The notes under the pieces were generated by a model that was not told the DNA's origin, searched no databases, and worked only from the letters and a program-made list of their open reading frames with translations. A DNA stretch of 55,535 bases from DATAVB01 sp040414495 (GTDB lineage Bacteria; Actinomycetota; Actinomycetes; Mycobacteriales; QHCD01). Shown here one piece after another: positions 30,559 to 39,803 of the stretch (position 1 is its first letter; each line of letters begins with the position of its first letter). The stretch spans positions 1 to 55,535 of the forward strand of contig JBEDUI010000007.1 of the NCBI GenBank assembly GCA_040414495.1, given 5' to 3'. The position numbers and the translations under genes are program-made.

Positions 30559-31941
30559 ATGGCCACGGAAACCGACGACGCGACACGCCAACCAGGGTTG
30601 TCACGTCGCGCCTTTCTGCGCGGCGCCAGCCTCGCCGCATTCGGCTCGGTCACCGCAGCCTGCAATCTCGTGCCGGGCCAGGAGAACTCCGCTGCCCTGA
30701 ACTGGTGGCCGGGCTGGCCCGGTCCGTATATGCAGGGCGTGATCGACAAATTCCAGCATTCGCACCCACGGGTAAAGGTCAAAGCTGGCCTCTTCTATCC
30801 GACCGGTGAGAAGCTCCTGACCGCCGTTGCGGCGGGAAACGCGCCCGATATGGTGGCGGATCTGCCGTATTACAATTTCATCGGCCGCGGTTTGACGGTT
30901 GCCCTCGATGACATGATCAACGCGAGCAACGATATATCGCTGACCGATGGGGACATCCGTACAGCGAACTGGGATGCGTTCGTCTGGAACGGCAAGCACT
31001 ACGGCATTCCAGCGGCGGACACGGCCGGCCGACAGGCCATCGGATACAACCTCGATCTGATCGAGAAGGCCGGACTGGATTCGAACTCACTGCCCGAGAC
31101 GTGGGAACAGATCTTTGAATGGCATAAGCACCTGACCACCTTCGACAAAGCCGGCAACTTGCAGATCCTCGGTATAGACCCGATCGGGGACCGGGCCGGC
31201 GCGACCAGCGATGGCGACACCTGGCTCTGGCCGGAAATGTGGGGCTTCCACTATTTCGACCACGAGAAGTTGGCGTACGACATTGACCGCTCCGAGACGG
31301 TTGAATTCTTCGAGACCATCCTGCGGTTCTACGACCAGGTCGGTGTCACCAAGATGACCGGTCTGGCCACCTCCCTCGGAGGTCGTCCGCAGGGTGCGTT
31401 CGGCCAGGGTCGGCAGGTGATGAGCATCGCGTATCCGGCCGGTCCGGCCGAAGCGTATGACGCCGATCCGAAGCAGCGCTTCAAGTTCAGTTGGGTCCCG
31501 GTTCCGGCGAGCCGGAAAGGCAAACGGCTGCAGACGGTGGCCGGTCACGCCAGCCTCATCATGACCAGTTCCAAACATCAGAAGGAAGCATTCGCGCTGG
31601 CCGTATTTCTGACCCAGAAAGAGGCTTGTGACATCTTTTTCAACAACGTCGGCTGGATCGGCCCACGCAAGTCATGGCAGAAATCGCTCAACCTGCGTAA
31701 GTATCCCGAGCACGTCCAGCAGAACATCCTGTTTTACACGAACTCGATTGACGAGGCCAATGACCTGTGGGTCGTCGACAAAGACCCGGAGGACAGCTTC
31801 CTGTCCGACCAGTGGCAGCAGGCGATCGGCAAGGTCACTCATCACGACATCACGCCGCGCGAAGCAGCGCGTTTTCTGCAAACGCAAATGACCGAAGACC
31901 TGACCAGTGAGAAGCGGGAATTCTCGGCCCGAGCGACCTGA
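30559..31941 (+). CDS. Sugar ABC transporter solute-binding lipoprotein
   Basis: 460 residues, extracellular family 1 binding protein. The N-terminus combines a twin-arginine motif (SRRAFLRG) with a lipobox (VTAAC), so it is probably a Tat-exported lipoprotein. The body has binding-protein signatures such as VIDKFQHSHPRVKVKAGLF, TAVAAGNAPDMVADLPYYN and PETWEQIFEWHKHLT. It captures the oligosaccharide for the two permeases that follow, 32 bp downstream. Nearby NagA/NagB suggest an amino-sugar ligand. It is the first gene of the operon, under the LacI-type boxes. Confidence 0.95.
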   Translation: MATETDDATRQPGLSRRAFLRGASLAAFGSVTAACNLVPGQENSAALNWWPGWPGPYMQGVIDKFQHSHPRVKVKAGLFYPTGEKLLTAVAAGNAPDMVADLPYYNFIGRGLTVALDDMINASNDISLTDGDIRTANWDAFVWNGKHYGIPAADTAGRQAIGYNLDLIEKAGLDSNSLPETWEQIFEWHKHLTTFDKAGNLQILGIDPIGDRAGATSDGDTWLWPEMWGFHYFDHEKLAYDIDRSETVEFFETILRFYDQVGVTKMTGLATSLGGRPQGAFGQGRQVMSIAYPAGPAEAYDADPKQRFKFSWVPVPASRKGKRLQTVAGHASLIMTSSKHQKEAFALAVFLTQKEACDIFFNNVGWIGPRKSWQKSLNLRKYPEHVQQNILFYTNSIDEANDLWVVDKDPEDSFLSDQWQQAIGKVTHHDITPREAARFLQTQMTEDLTSEKREFSARAT

Positions 31942-31973
31942 TCTGGAGCGACCTGATCACGAGGGAGCGGACC

Positions 31974-32915
31974 ATGGCGGAGCTGACCTACGCCCAGAAC
32001 CTCCGAAGCGGGAGCGCCGCGCCGAAGAAACGGCGAAAAAAGGCGGAGCTACGGCGGATCGCGGTGGGTCTCGGCTTCATCTCGCCTTGGATCATCGGCT
32101 TTCTCGCCTTCACGTTCTATCCGATGATCGCGTCGTTCTACTACAGCCTGACAACGTACGACGCGATTTCGCCGCCGCATTTCGTGGGGTTGGCGAATTA
32201 CCGTCACCTGTTTATGGACGACAGCCTGTTCCGTACGGCGCTCTACAACACGATGTACTTCGTCATCATCGGGGTTCCGGTCGGTTTCGTGGTCGCGTTT
32301 CTGCTGGCCAGCCTGCTTAATCAGCCGATGCGCGGCCGGGCGTTCTTCCGGACCGTGTTCTTCCTCCCGGCGATCACCCCGTTGGTCGGAACCGCGATGG
32401 TGTGGTTGTGGATCTACGACCCGCAATTCGGTCTGATCAACAGCTTTCTGGCCGGCCACGGCTTCAAGGCGATTCCCTGGCTTACCAGTACGTCGATGGC
32501 AAAACCCGCAATCATCATCATCCTGACCTGGGCGCAGGGTGCGACGATTCTGGTATTTCTGGCCGCGCTGCAGGGCGTTCCGCAACACCTCTACGAAGCG
32601 GCCACGATCGATGGCGCCAACACGCTACGTCGGTTCTGGCACGTGACGATTCCGATGTGCACACCTTCGATGTTGTTCGTGCTGGTGACGAGCCTGATCG
32701 AGAGCTTCCAGTCGTTCACCCTGCCGTGGTTGCTCACCCAGGGCGGGCCGGACAATTCCACCGAGCTGTACGGGGTGTACCTCTACCGCAACGCGTTCGT
32801 GTATTTCAAGCTCGGATACGCCTCAGCCATGGCATGGCTGCTGTTCCTGATCATCTGCGGATTCTCCATTCTCCTCATGAAGACGTCCGCCCGCTGGGTC
32901 TACTACGCCGAGTAG
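31974..32915 (+). CDS. Sugar ABC transporter permease (MalF-like)
   Basis: 313 residues, six membrane segments. The EAA loop that docks the ATPase is YEAATIDGANTLRRFWHVTI. WAQGATILVFLAAL and PWLLTQGGPDNSTELYGVYL are typical of CUT1 MalF-type permeases. It forms the membrane channel with the next gene. No ATPase gene is present in the operon, as is common in actinobacteria where a shared MsiK-type ATPase serves many CUT1 systems. Confidence 0.95.
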   Translation: MAELTYAQNLRSGSAAPKKRRKKAELRRIAVGLGFISPWIIGFLAFTFYPMIASFYYSLTTYDAISPPHFVGLANYRHLFMDDSLFRTALYNTMYFVIIGVPVGFVVAFLLASLLNQPMRGRAFFRTVFFLPAITPLVGTAMVWLWIYDPQFGLINSFLAGHGFKAIPWLTSTSMAKPAIIIILTWAQGATILVFLAALQGVPQHLYEAATIDGANTLRRFWHVTIPMCTPSMLFVLVTSLIESFQSFTLPWLLTQGGPDNSTELYGVYLYRNAFVYFKLGYASAMAWLLFLIICGFSILLMKTSARWVYYAE

Positions 32916-32924
32916 GAGGGCGAT

Positions 32925-33812
32925 ATGGTCAGCCGCACCGCGTTCTCAGAACGCCGGTTCACGATCACCGGCCTGAAAATCACCCGCAGAGTGGTGTTCT
33001 ACGCCGTCCTCTGTGTACTCGGCGGGCTGTTCATCCTGCCATTCCTGTGGATGCTCTCGACGTCGTTGAAGCTCGATCCGCAGGTCTATCACGTCCCGCC
33101 ATCATGGATACCGAATCCGATCATCTGGCGGAACTACCCGAATGCGCTGACGTACCTCCCGTTCGACAAGTATTTCTTCAACACGATGACGTACTGCGTC
33201 GGTGTCACACTCGGGACTGTCATCTCCGCAGCGTTAGTCGCATACGGATTTTCGCGCGTTCGTTGGCGCGGTCGCGATGCGATCTTCTGGGTCGTGCTGG
33301 CGACGATGATGTTGCCGTTCCAGGTGCAGATGATCCCGCTCTATATCACATTCAAGAACCTGCACTGGCTGAACACGTACCTGCCGCTGGTCGTGCCCGC
33401 GTTCTTCGGCTCGTCGGCGTTCTCGATCTTCCTGCTGCGGCAGTTCTTCCGGACGATTCCGATGGAGCTGTCCGACGCCGCCCGCGTCGATGGCGCCAAT
33501 GAGATGACGATATTCCTGCGCATCATTCTTCCGTTGGCCAAACCATCGCTCGCGGTCGTCGCGCTGTTCCAGTTCATGGACGGGTGGAATGACTTCCTCG
33601 GACCGTTGATTTATCTGAACGATTCGAACCGATACCCGCTCGCTCTTGGCCTGCAGCAATTGCAGACGGCGTTCAACCAGGGCACGATCCCACAACAGTG
33701 GCCGCAGTTGATGGCGGCTAGCACCGTGGTGATGGTTCCGGTCCTGGTGATCTACTTCTTCACCCAGCGGGTGTTCGTGCAGGGAATCGTCGTATCGGGC
33801 ATGAAATCCTGA
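32925..33812 (+). CDS. Sugar ABC transporter permease (MalG-like)
   Basis: 295 residues, six membrane segments, with the MalG-type EAA loop (ELSDAARVDGANEMTIFLRI) and the conserved FQFMDGWNDFLGPLIYLNDS. GAGGGCGAT precedes the ATG. It pairs with the MalF-like permease. Only two bases separate its stop from the start of the GroEL-like gene, a strong sign of co-translation. Confidence 0.95.
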   Translation: MVSRTAFSERRFTITGLKITRRVVFYAVLCVLGGLFILPFLWMLSTSLKLDPQVYHVPPSWIPNPIIWRNYPNALTYLPFDKYFFNTMTYCVGVTLGTVISAALVAYGFSRVRWRGRDAIFWVVLATMMLPFQVQMIPLYITFKNLHWLNTYLPLVVPAFFGSSAFSIFLLRQFFRTIPMELSDAARVDGANEMTIFLRIILPLAKPSLAVVALFQFMDGWNDFLGPLIYLNDSNRYPLALGLQQLQTAFNQGTIPQQWPQLMAASTVVMVPVLVIYFFTQRVFVQGIVVSGMKS

Positions 33813-33814
33813 CG

Positions 33815-35359
33815 ATGGCCGTCATCACTCAGGATGCGCAGGCACGGTTGTGCCACGGTATAGCGCAATTGGCCGCTGTGGTGGCCCGCACATTCGGCCC
33901 GAATGCCGGCACCGTGATTTCCTCCGGTCCCGGGCCGGAATACGAGTTGCTGTCGTCCAGCGGCCCGGTGGCGCGGCGCATTGTCGAGCTGCGGCACCGC
34001 AGCGACGGCCCGGGTGCCATGCTGCTGCGGCACGCGATCTGGCGGATGCACGATGAGGTTGGCGACGGTGGAGCCATGACCGCGGTACTCACCAAAGCCC
34101 TTGTCGAGGGCGGATTTCGGTTGGTCCGGGCGGGAATCGACGTCACCGGCTTACGCGAGGGCTTGCGGCTGGGCGCGACGGCCACCAGCGCGGCGCTGCG
34201 AGCGCAGAGCCAACCGTCCTCAGTGGAACCGCTGCTGGTCAGCGCATTCGGCGGGGGAGACCTCACCACGCAGTTGGCCCGCCTGTACGCCGAGCTAGGC
34301 CCCGAAGGCTATGTCGACATCCGCGAGGACGTCGCGTCCAGCAGCAGCTACCGGATAATCCCAGGTGGACGGTGGTCGGCCGACCTCTTCGCACCGAGCC
34401 TGATCGACTGTGGCGAGTTGTTGCTCACCGATCCGTACATCCTGGTGACCGACCGGGAGATCGCCGACGCCCGAGACATCACCGGGATATTGGACGCGAT
34501 TCTGGGTGAGGACGGCGGGCCGCTCTTGATCGTGGCCAAAAACGTCACCGGTGCCGCGTTGCGGGTACTTCAGGCCAACCGGCGCATCCTGCCCGTTGCC
34601 GCATGTGGACTGTCAGCCGAAACGCATTGGCGCGATCACCTGGAAGACCTGGCTTTCTGCACCAGGGCGCGGTTCTTCAGTGACCGGTTGGGACTGGCGT
34701 TGGCGAAGGCAGGGACGGATGATCTCGGCTATGCCCAGCACGTACGACTGCGCGCGGACACGATCGAAGTGCTTGGTGGAGCCGGCGATATCGTCGAATG
34801 CGCCGACCGTCGCGGTGCCTTGCGGCATGCTCTGGAACAGGAGGCCGATGAGGTCGAACGGGATACGTTGCGGCAGCGGATCGGCAATCTGGCCGGGCGC
34901 ACGGCGGTCTTGCGGTTGGCGGCGGCTCCGGAGATGGAGCGCGCCGCGGCGCGGACTATGGCCGAACGGGCAATACGACTCGCCGCCGCGGCCCGGGAAG
35001 GAACGGTGGCCGGCGGCGGTGCCGCACTCGTGCACTGCCAGAATTCACTCGACGAGCTGCACAGCGCCGCTCCGGCCGCATCTGTGGGAATCCGGTTGCT
35101 GCGGGATGCGCTGGCCGCTCCGCTGCGCCGGATCGCACGAGATCGGCCGGGCGTCGTCGAGCGAGTACGGAAGGCAGGCCCACCGTACGGCTATGACGTG
35201 GCAGCGGATGAGGTCGCGGATATGCTGCAGCGCGGAATTCTCGACTCGACCGCCGTCATATGCCGCGCGGTCGACACCGCGGTCAGCACGGCCGGTACGG
35301 CGCTGAGCGCCGCCGCGCTCGTTTTCGGCAGGACTCCCGAATTATCCCTGAAACCATAA
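33815..35359 (+). CDS. Highly divergent GroEL-like (Cpn60) protein in a sugar operon
   Basis: 514 residues that align end to end with group I chaperonins, though weakly. Matches are LCHGIAQLAAVVARTFGPN, VGDGGAMTAVLTKALVEGGF, ILVTDREIADARDITGILDA, LLIVAKNVTGAALRVLQANR, the EGTVAGGGAAL region (395-405) and GILDSTAVICRAVDTAVSTA. ATPase residues are eroded: GDGTT reads GDGGA (83-87), Asp398 is replaced by Glu384, and the Asp52 segment is gone. The GGM-rich tail is absent and no groES lies nearby. Position between permease and GNAT genes implies a role in this pathway, perhaps as a scaffold or dedicated folding factor. That role is inference. Confidence 0.88.
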   Translation: MAVITQDAQARLCHGIAQLAAVVARTFGPNAGTVISSGPGPEYELLSSSGPVARRIVELRHRSDGPGAMLLRHAIWRMHDEVGDGGAMTAVLTKALVEGGFRLVRAGIDVTGLREGLRLGATATSAALRAQSQPSSVEPLLVSAFGGGDLTTQLARLYAELGPEGYVDIREDVASSSSYRIIPGGRWSADLFAPSLIDCGELLLTDPYILVTDREIADARDITGILDAILGEDGGPLLIVAKNVTGAALRVLQANRRILPVAACGLSAETHWRDHLEDLAFCTRARFFSDRLGLALAKAGTDDLGYAQHVRLRADTIEVLGGAGDIVECADRRGALRHALEQEADEVERDTLRQRIGNLAGRTAVLRLAAAPEMERAAARTMAERAIRLAAAAREGTVAGGGAALVHCQNSLDELHSAAPAASVGIRLLRDALAAPLRRIARDRPGVVERVRKAGPPYGYDVAADEVADMLQRGILDSTAVICRAVDTAVSTAGTALSAAALVFGRTPELSLKP

Positions 35360-35371
35360 GGAGAACACTGC

Positions 35372-36334
35372 ATGTATCAATGGCTCCGGTCGGATCGCCT
35401 CAAGAACGGCGAGGAGGTGCAGATCGGATACGTGGAAGGACCGGACTCGGAATGGATCGGCCGGCTCATTCCATTTCTCGGTCATAAGCAGCCGTGGTTC
35501 CTTTATCACGTCACCCGGGCACTGTCGGCGCCGCTGGATGAGCTGCGGACCCGGTTCTATATAGGCACGGTTCAGGACGAGATCATCGCCCACATCATGG
35601 TGGTATCCGCCCGCGGTGCTGGGATTCTGGGGCACGTCTACACGGTTCCCGAATGGCGGCGGCAAGGTGCGGTGTCAGCTGTGATGCGGGCGCAGATGGA
35701 CGATGTCGCGGATTTGGATGTCGTCACGTTGAGCACCGGGTACGGTTCGCCGGCCTACCGGATTTATGAGAGCTTCGGTTTCCGGTCCCTGTACGACGAA
35801 TCGGGCGACATGGGGTGGTTTTCCAATGCCGAGCCACGGTTGTTGGAACCGGCCAACTGCACGGTCGGGCCGATGCGGTGGGACGACTGGCCGCAGTACA
35901 GCTGGACCACGTTGCAGGAATTCGGGAATGAGCCGGCGCCCCGGTCGGCTGCCTTCGGAATCCTGGGCCGGGGCAACAGCGAGGGCGCGTTCGTCCGCGT
36001 CATGCAATCGGCGCTGGGCCACCGGTCGACCCACCTGATTTTGCGCAGCGACCGGGGCGCCGTCGCGGGCTGGTGCCATATCGTCCGGGGCCAGACACCC
36101 TTGCACGGCACGGGAATGCTCGACGTACACACGGTGCCTGGGTTCGAGTCCCACCTGCCCGACTTGCTCGGTGCCGTCACCTGGCCGGAAATTCCCGTGA
36201 CGTTCACCATGTCGCCACCCACCGCCGAATACGGAAAGGCCCTGGCCGACGTGGGATTCTCGGTCGACCGCAGCCTCTCCGACGCCGTGCCGGCGGCCGG
36301 CAACCCGTTGGAGGTGTGGATCCGGAATGCCTGA
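35372..36334 (+). CDS. GNAT family N-acetyltransferase-like protein
   Basis: 320 residues, nearly twice a single GNAT domain. The N-terminal domain has acetyl-CoA-binding motif A (VYTVPEWRRQGAVSAVMRAQ) and the motif-B helix (GSPAYRIYESFGFRSLYD). The second half (from about 160) looks like a second, degenerate GNAT domain (HLILRSDRGAVAGWCHIVRG, LDVHTVPGFESHLPDL). It might acetylate an amino sugar, in keeping with NagA in the same operon. AAGGAG precedes the ATG, and the end overlaps the hydrolase start by 8 bp. Confidence 0.85.
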   Translation: MYQWLRSDRLKNGEEVQIGYVEGPDSEWIGRLIPFLGHKQPWFLYHVTRALSAPLDELRTRFYIGTVQDEIIAHIMVVSARGAGILGHVYTVPEWRRQGAVSAVMRAQMDDVADLDVVTLSTGYGSPAYRIYESFGFRSLYDESGDMGWFSNAEPRLLEPANCTVGPMRWDDWPQYSWTTLQEFGNEPAPRSAAFGILGRGNSEGAFVRVMQSALGHRSTHLILRSDRGAVAGWCHIVRGQTPLHGTGMLDVHTVPGFESHLPDLLGAVTWPEIPVTFTMSPPTAEYGKALADVGFSVDRSLSDAVPAAGNPLEVWIRNA

Positions 36335-37382
36335 CCGACACCGCAACACGAGCCCGTACGAATTCTTCCGCCGACTGGCCGCCGAAAACAAACCGCGCCA
36401 CCAATTCTCCGGTGGCGACGTGTCGTCCTGGCAGCAGGAGGCACGGCCGGCCGTCCTCGCCACCCTTGGCACGATGCCGCAGCCCGTACCGCCGAATCCG
36501 AGCCTGATCGCGGAATGGCAGGAGAACGGACTGATCCGGCAACGCTGGCTGCTTGACGTGGCCGAGGGCCTGTCCGTGATCGCCTGCATCAACCGCCCAG
36601 CCGACACGACCGGGCGGCTGCCGGCAATTCTGTGTTGGCACGGACATAACGAGGCCGGTAAGGAACCGGTCATGGGCAATTCCTCCAGCCCGCGGCTGCG
36701 GGACGTCATCACGGTGTCCGGAACGGACTACGGCGAACGGATGGCCCGGGCCGGATTCGTAACGTACGCGATTGATTGGATGGGGCGCGGCGACCTCGAC
36801 GACCGGGCGAAGCCGAATCATCGCGATATCGCCGGTGGCCGGGATTGGTGCAACATTTATTACCTGCACGCGACCATGCTCGGCATGACTCCACTGGGGA
36901 TCAACGTCGCCAACGGCCGCGCCGTAACGGATTTCGTCGCGACCCTGCCGTTCGTCGATGCCGGAAGGCTTGGCGTCATGGGCGAATCCGGCGGTGGCAC
37001 GATGACATTGTGGTGCGCGCTGGTCGACGAACGGCTGCGCGCAGTCGAGATCATCTGCTACAGCGACCTTTTCGCTGATTTCGGCTATCGCGACCTGAAT
37101 TACTGTGGCTCGCAGGTCACGCCCGGTCTGTTCACCCTGGTCGATCTGCCTGATCTGCAGGGCCTGTTGGCTCCGCGACCGCTGCTGGTCGATATCGGTA
37201 CGTACGATGAGTGCTTTCGACTCGAGTCGGCAATGGCCTGCCACGAACGGCTACGGGAGGTCTACTACGCGGCCGGCGCGGCCGATCGGCTGCAACTCGA
37301 ACTGGGCCCGAACGGTCACGGCTGGCACGGCGGACGTAAGTCGGTCGCCTTCTTCACCGAGAATCTGGGAGATTCATGCTGA
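36327..37382 (+). CDS. Alpha/beta hydrolase (acetyl-xylan-esterase/dienelactone-hydrolase-like)
   Basis: 351 residues. The nucleophile elbow is GESGGG (RLGVMGESGGGTMTLW), the Asp is probably in LLVDIGTYDECF and the His in GPNGHGWHGG. IACINRPADTTGRLPAILCW resembles acetyl-xylan esterase-like enzymes acting on decorated glycans. There is no signal peptide, so it would remove acyl groups from imported sugars in the cytoplasm. It overlaps both neighbours by 7-8 bp, inside the nag-type operon. Confidence 0.88.
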   Translation: MPDRHRNTSPYEFFRRLAAENKPRHQFSGGDVSSWQQEARPAVLATLGTMPQPVPPNPSLIAEWQENGLIRQRWLLDVAEGLSVIACINRPADTTGRLPAILCWHGHNEAGKEPVMGNSSSPRLRDVITVSGTDYGERMARAGFVTYAIDWMGRGDLDDRAKPNHRDIAGGRDWCNIYYLHATMLGMTPLGINVANGRAVTDFVATLPFVDAGRLGVMGESGGGTMTLWCALVDERLRAVEIICYSDLFADFGYRDLNYCGSQVTPGLFTLVDLPDLQGLLAPRPLLVDIGTYDECFRLESAMACHERLREVYYAAGAADRLQLELGPNGHGWHGGRKSVAFFTENLGDSC

Positions 37383-38656
37383 CCAGGTACGTCCTGTGTG
37401 GACTGAGCAATCGCGGGCTGGCGCTGTTTGCCCGGCCGTTGCTCGGCGATATGAATCGGCACGGCGAACTTGTCGGCATTCTCGATGTCGACGCCGAACG
37501 GGTCGCGGCCTTCAATGCTGAGAGGACTCACCCGCCCGTTCCGTATTATTCGGCCGACGAATTCGACCGCATGGTCGACGAGACGGCACCCGATGTGGTG
37601 TTGGTGACCTCGCCAGACTATACGCATGCCGACTACGTGATCCAGGCGCTGCGGCGCGACCTCGAGGTCATCACGGAAAAGCCGATGGCCGCGTCCTGCG
37701 AGCAGGTCCTGGCCATGCAGGCGGCCGAACGAGACAGCGCTGGGTCCATCCGGGTGTCGCACAACATGCGCTACCAACCAAGAAACCGACAGATCAAACG
37801 CATGCTCCTGGACGGTCTGATCGGCCGGGTGACGAGCATCGACTACGTGTGGAGCCTGGATACGTACCACGGCGCGAGCTATTTCTACCGGTGGAACCGA
37901 CAGCGTGCGTATTCCGGCGGCCTGTCGATTCACAAGGCCTGTCACCATTTCGATCTGATCAACTGGTGGATCGACGACATACCTGAGCAGGTCTTCGCAT
38001 TTGGCGGCCGCAATTACTACGGCTCGGAGAGTCCGTACAGTCCCTCCCGGCGTGACGGCGTGGCTTATTCGGTGGCCGAGCAGAAGGAACGCTGCCCGTA
38101 TCACCAACGCTGGCTGGGTTCCGGCGACCTGCCGGCCGATGATCACCTGACGCCCCGTGGACTTCCGTACACCGTGCAATATCCACCGGACCAGCCGATC
38201 TACCTGTACGACAAGGAGATCGACATCGAGGACACGTACTCCGCCGTGGTCCGGTATCGCGGCGGGGCCAGCATGACCTATTCGGTTACGTTCTCCGGTC
38301 CGTGGGAGGGATTCAAGGTTGGTATCAATGGAACGCACGGCCGCATTGAAACGGCGAATTACGGCTTCCGGGACCGGAATGAACCGCCGCCGGACAGCCA
38401 GACTGTGACGTACTATCCGATGTTCGGCCCACGGCAGGTCCACGATGCGGCGACGGCCGAAGGGACTCACGGTGGCGCGGATCCCTTGATCCGGCGGGAT
38501 CTGCTGGTCGGCCCGTCGAAAGAATCACTCGAACTATCAATGCCGGCCGACGCCCGTCAGGCCGGCTATGCGGTGGCCATCGGTGAGGCGCTGTGGCGTT
38601 CCGTTCAGGACAACCGCCCGTACACGATTGACGAGTTGCTGCATGAACGAGCCTGA
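37376..38656 (+). CDS. Gfo/Idh/MocA family sugar oxidoreductase
   Basis: 426 residues. The N-terminal Rossmann domain has YVLCGLSNRGLALFARPLLG and the family EKP (VITEKPMAAS, near residue 102). The catalytic region is SGGLSIHKACHHFDLINWW, with Lys and His as in Gfo/Idh/MocA enzymes. These NAD(P)-dependent enzymes oxidise or epimerise sugars, often starting with a 3-keto step. It overlaps the hydrolase by 7 bp and nagA by 14 bp. The substrate is not known. Confidence 0.92.
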   Translation: MLTRYVLCGLSNRGLALFARPLLGDMNRHGELVGILDVDAERVAAFNAERTHPPVPYYSADEFDRMVDETAPDVVLVTSPDYTHADYVIQALRRDLEVITEKPMAASCEQVLAMQAAERDSAGSIRVSHNMRYQPRNRQIKRMLLDGLIGRVTSIDYVWSLDTYHGASYFYRWNRQRAYSGGLSIHKACHHFDLINWWIDDIPEQVFAFGGRNYYGSESPYSPSRRDGVAYSVAEQKERCPYHQRWLGSGDLPADDHLTPRGLPYTVQYPPDQPIYLYDKEIDIEDTYSAVVRYRGGASMTYSVTFSGPWEGFKVGINGTHGRIETANYGFRDRNEPPPDSQTVTYYPMFGPRQVHDAATAEGTHGGADPLIRRDLLVGPSKESLELSMPADARQAGYAVAIGEALWRSVQDNRPYTIDELLHERA

Positions 38657-39803
38657 GGAATTCGCCCTCGTCGGTGGGCGGTTCGTGCTGCCGGACGGTA
38701 TCCGGACCGACGTGGCGATTGTGTGCCGCGACGGCCGCATCGCGGATATTACGCAGGACCCGGACGTGCCCACAGTGGACGTTGGTGGTCGGCTTGTCAC
38801 GCCAGGGCTCGTCGACATCCATGTGCACGGCGCCTTGGGTCGGTCGTTCGGTGCCGCCGATCAATCCACCTACGACACGATCCTGCGGCACCTGGCCCGG
38901 CAGGGCATTACCAGCGCAAACGCCTCGCTGGTCAGCGGTCCAGTCGACGAACTGGTCCAGGTGATGAAGTTCGCGGCCGACTACCGGCCGCCCGGCGACG
39001 GCGCGAGGTTGCTCGGCGTTCATCTGGAGGGGCCGTTCATCGCGGTCGATCAGTGCGGTGCGCACGACCCGGCGATGCTCCGTGCACCGACCACTGTGGA
39101 CGCCGACGTCTTGGCCGAACACGTGGATGTCCTGCGCATGGTCACGTTGGCACCGGAGCTGCCCGGCGCGATCGAACTCACCCGACGGCTGGCCAGCGCT
39201 GGAGTGATCGTCGCCATCGGTCACAGTTCGGCTGGCGGACAGGCATTTCGGGACGCGATCGACGCCGGCGCCCGGCATCTGACCCACCTGTGGAGTGGCC
39301 AGTCCAACCTGACCAGATCCGGGCCGTGGCGAGTTCCGGGTCTGGTCGAACTCGCGCTCGCCTCGGACGATCTCACCGCTGAGGTCATCGCCGATGGTCG
39401 GCATCTGCCGCCGGAACTGCTGACCATCGCCCGCCGATGCCTGTCGGACCGGCTTTGCGTTGTCTCCGACGCGACGGCCGGAGCCGGGCTCGCCGAGGGC
39501 TCACGTTATCGCGCCGGTACGGTCGAGTGCGAAGTACGTGATGGCGTCGGCATTGTGATCGGCGAGGATTCCTTTGGTGGCAGTACGACCATGGTCAACG
39601 CGATGCTCGGCCACCTCGTGACCGACCTTGGCTGGCCAATCACCGATGCCGTCGCCATGGCAACCAGCACGCCGGCGGGTATTGCCGGGATTGGCGACCA
39701 CTGTGGACTCTTGGCGCCCGGTTATGCCGCCGACATAGCGGTTTTCGACGAGAAGTTCGCAGCGTGGGCGACGTTTGTGAATGGTGAGCGGGTTACGTCC
39801 TGA
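38643..39803 (+). CDS. nagA: N-acetylglucosamine-6-phosphate deacetylase
   Basis: 386 residues, amidohydrolase barrel. Metal and catalytic positions are seen: H60-x-H62 in DIHVHG, Glu129 in HLEGPF, His194 in AIGHSS, His215 in HLTHLW and the catalytic Asp276 in VVSDATAG. It removes the acetyl group of GlcNAc-6-P, giving the substrate of NagB. The usual HxFNAM loop reads HLTHLWSGQSNL, so the substrate may differ slightly from standard GlcNAc-6-P. The ATG at 38643 lies inside the end of the upstream gene. Its 3' end overlaps lacI convergently by 11 bp. Confidence 0.92.
   Translation: MNEPEEFALVGGRFVLPDGIRTDVAIVCRDGRIADITQDPDVPTVDVGGRLVTPGLVDIHVHGALGRSFGAADQSTYDTILRHLARQGITSANASLVSGPVDELVQVMKFAADYRPPGDGARLLGVHLEGPFIAVDQCGAHDPAMLRAPTTVDADVLAEHVDVLRMVTLAPELPGAIELTRRLASAGVIVAIGHSSAGGQAFRDAIDAGARHLTHLWSGQSNLTRSGPWRVPGLVELALASDDLTAEVIADGRHLPPELLTIARRCLSDRLCVVSDATAGAGLAEGSRYRAGTVECEVRDGVGIVIGEDSFGGSTTMVNAMLGHLVTDLGWPITDAVAMATSTPAGIAGIGDHCGLLAPGYAADIAVFDEKFAAWATFVNGERVTS

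Noticed and set aside
36135..36165. tRNA-like T-loop sequence GGTTCGAGTCCC
   Set aside because: It lies inside the GNAT coding frame (VPGFESHLPDL), and no D-arm, anticodon arm or acceptor stem can be built around it.
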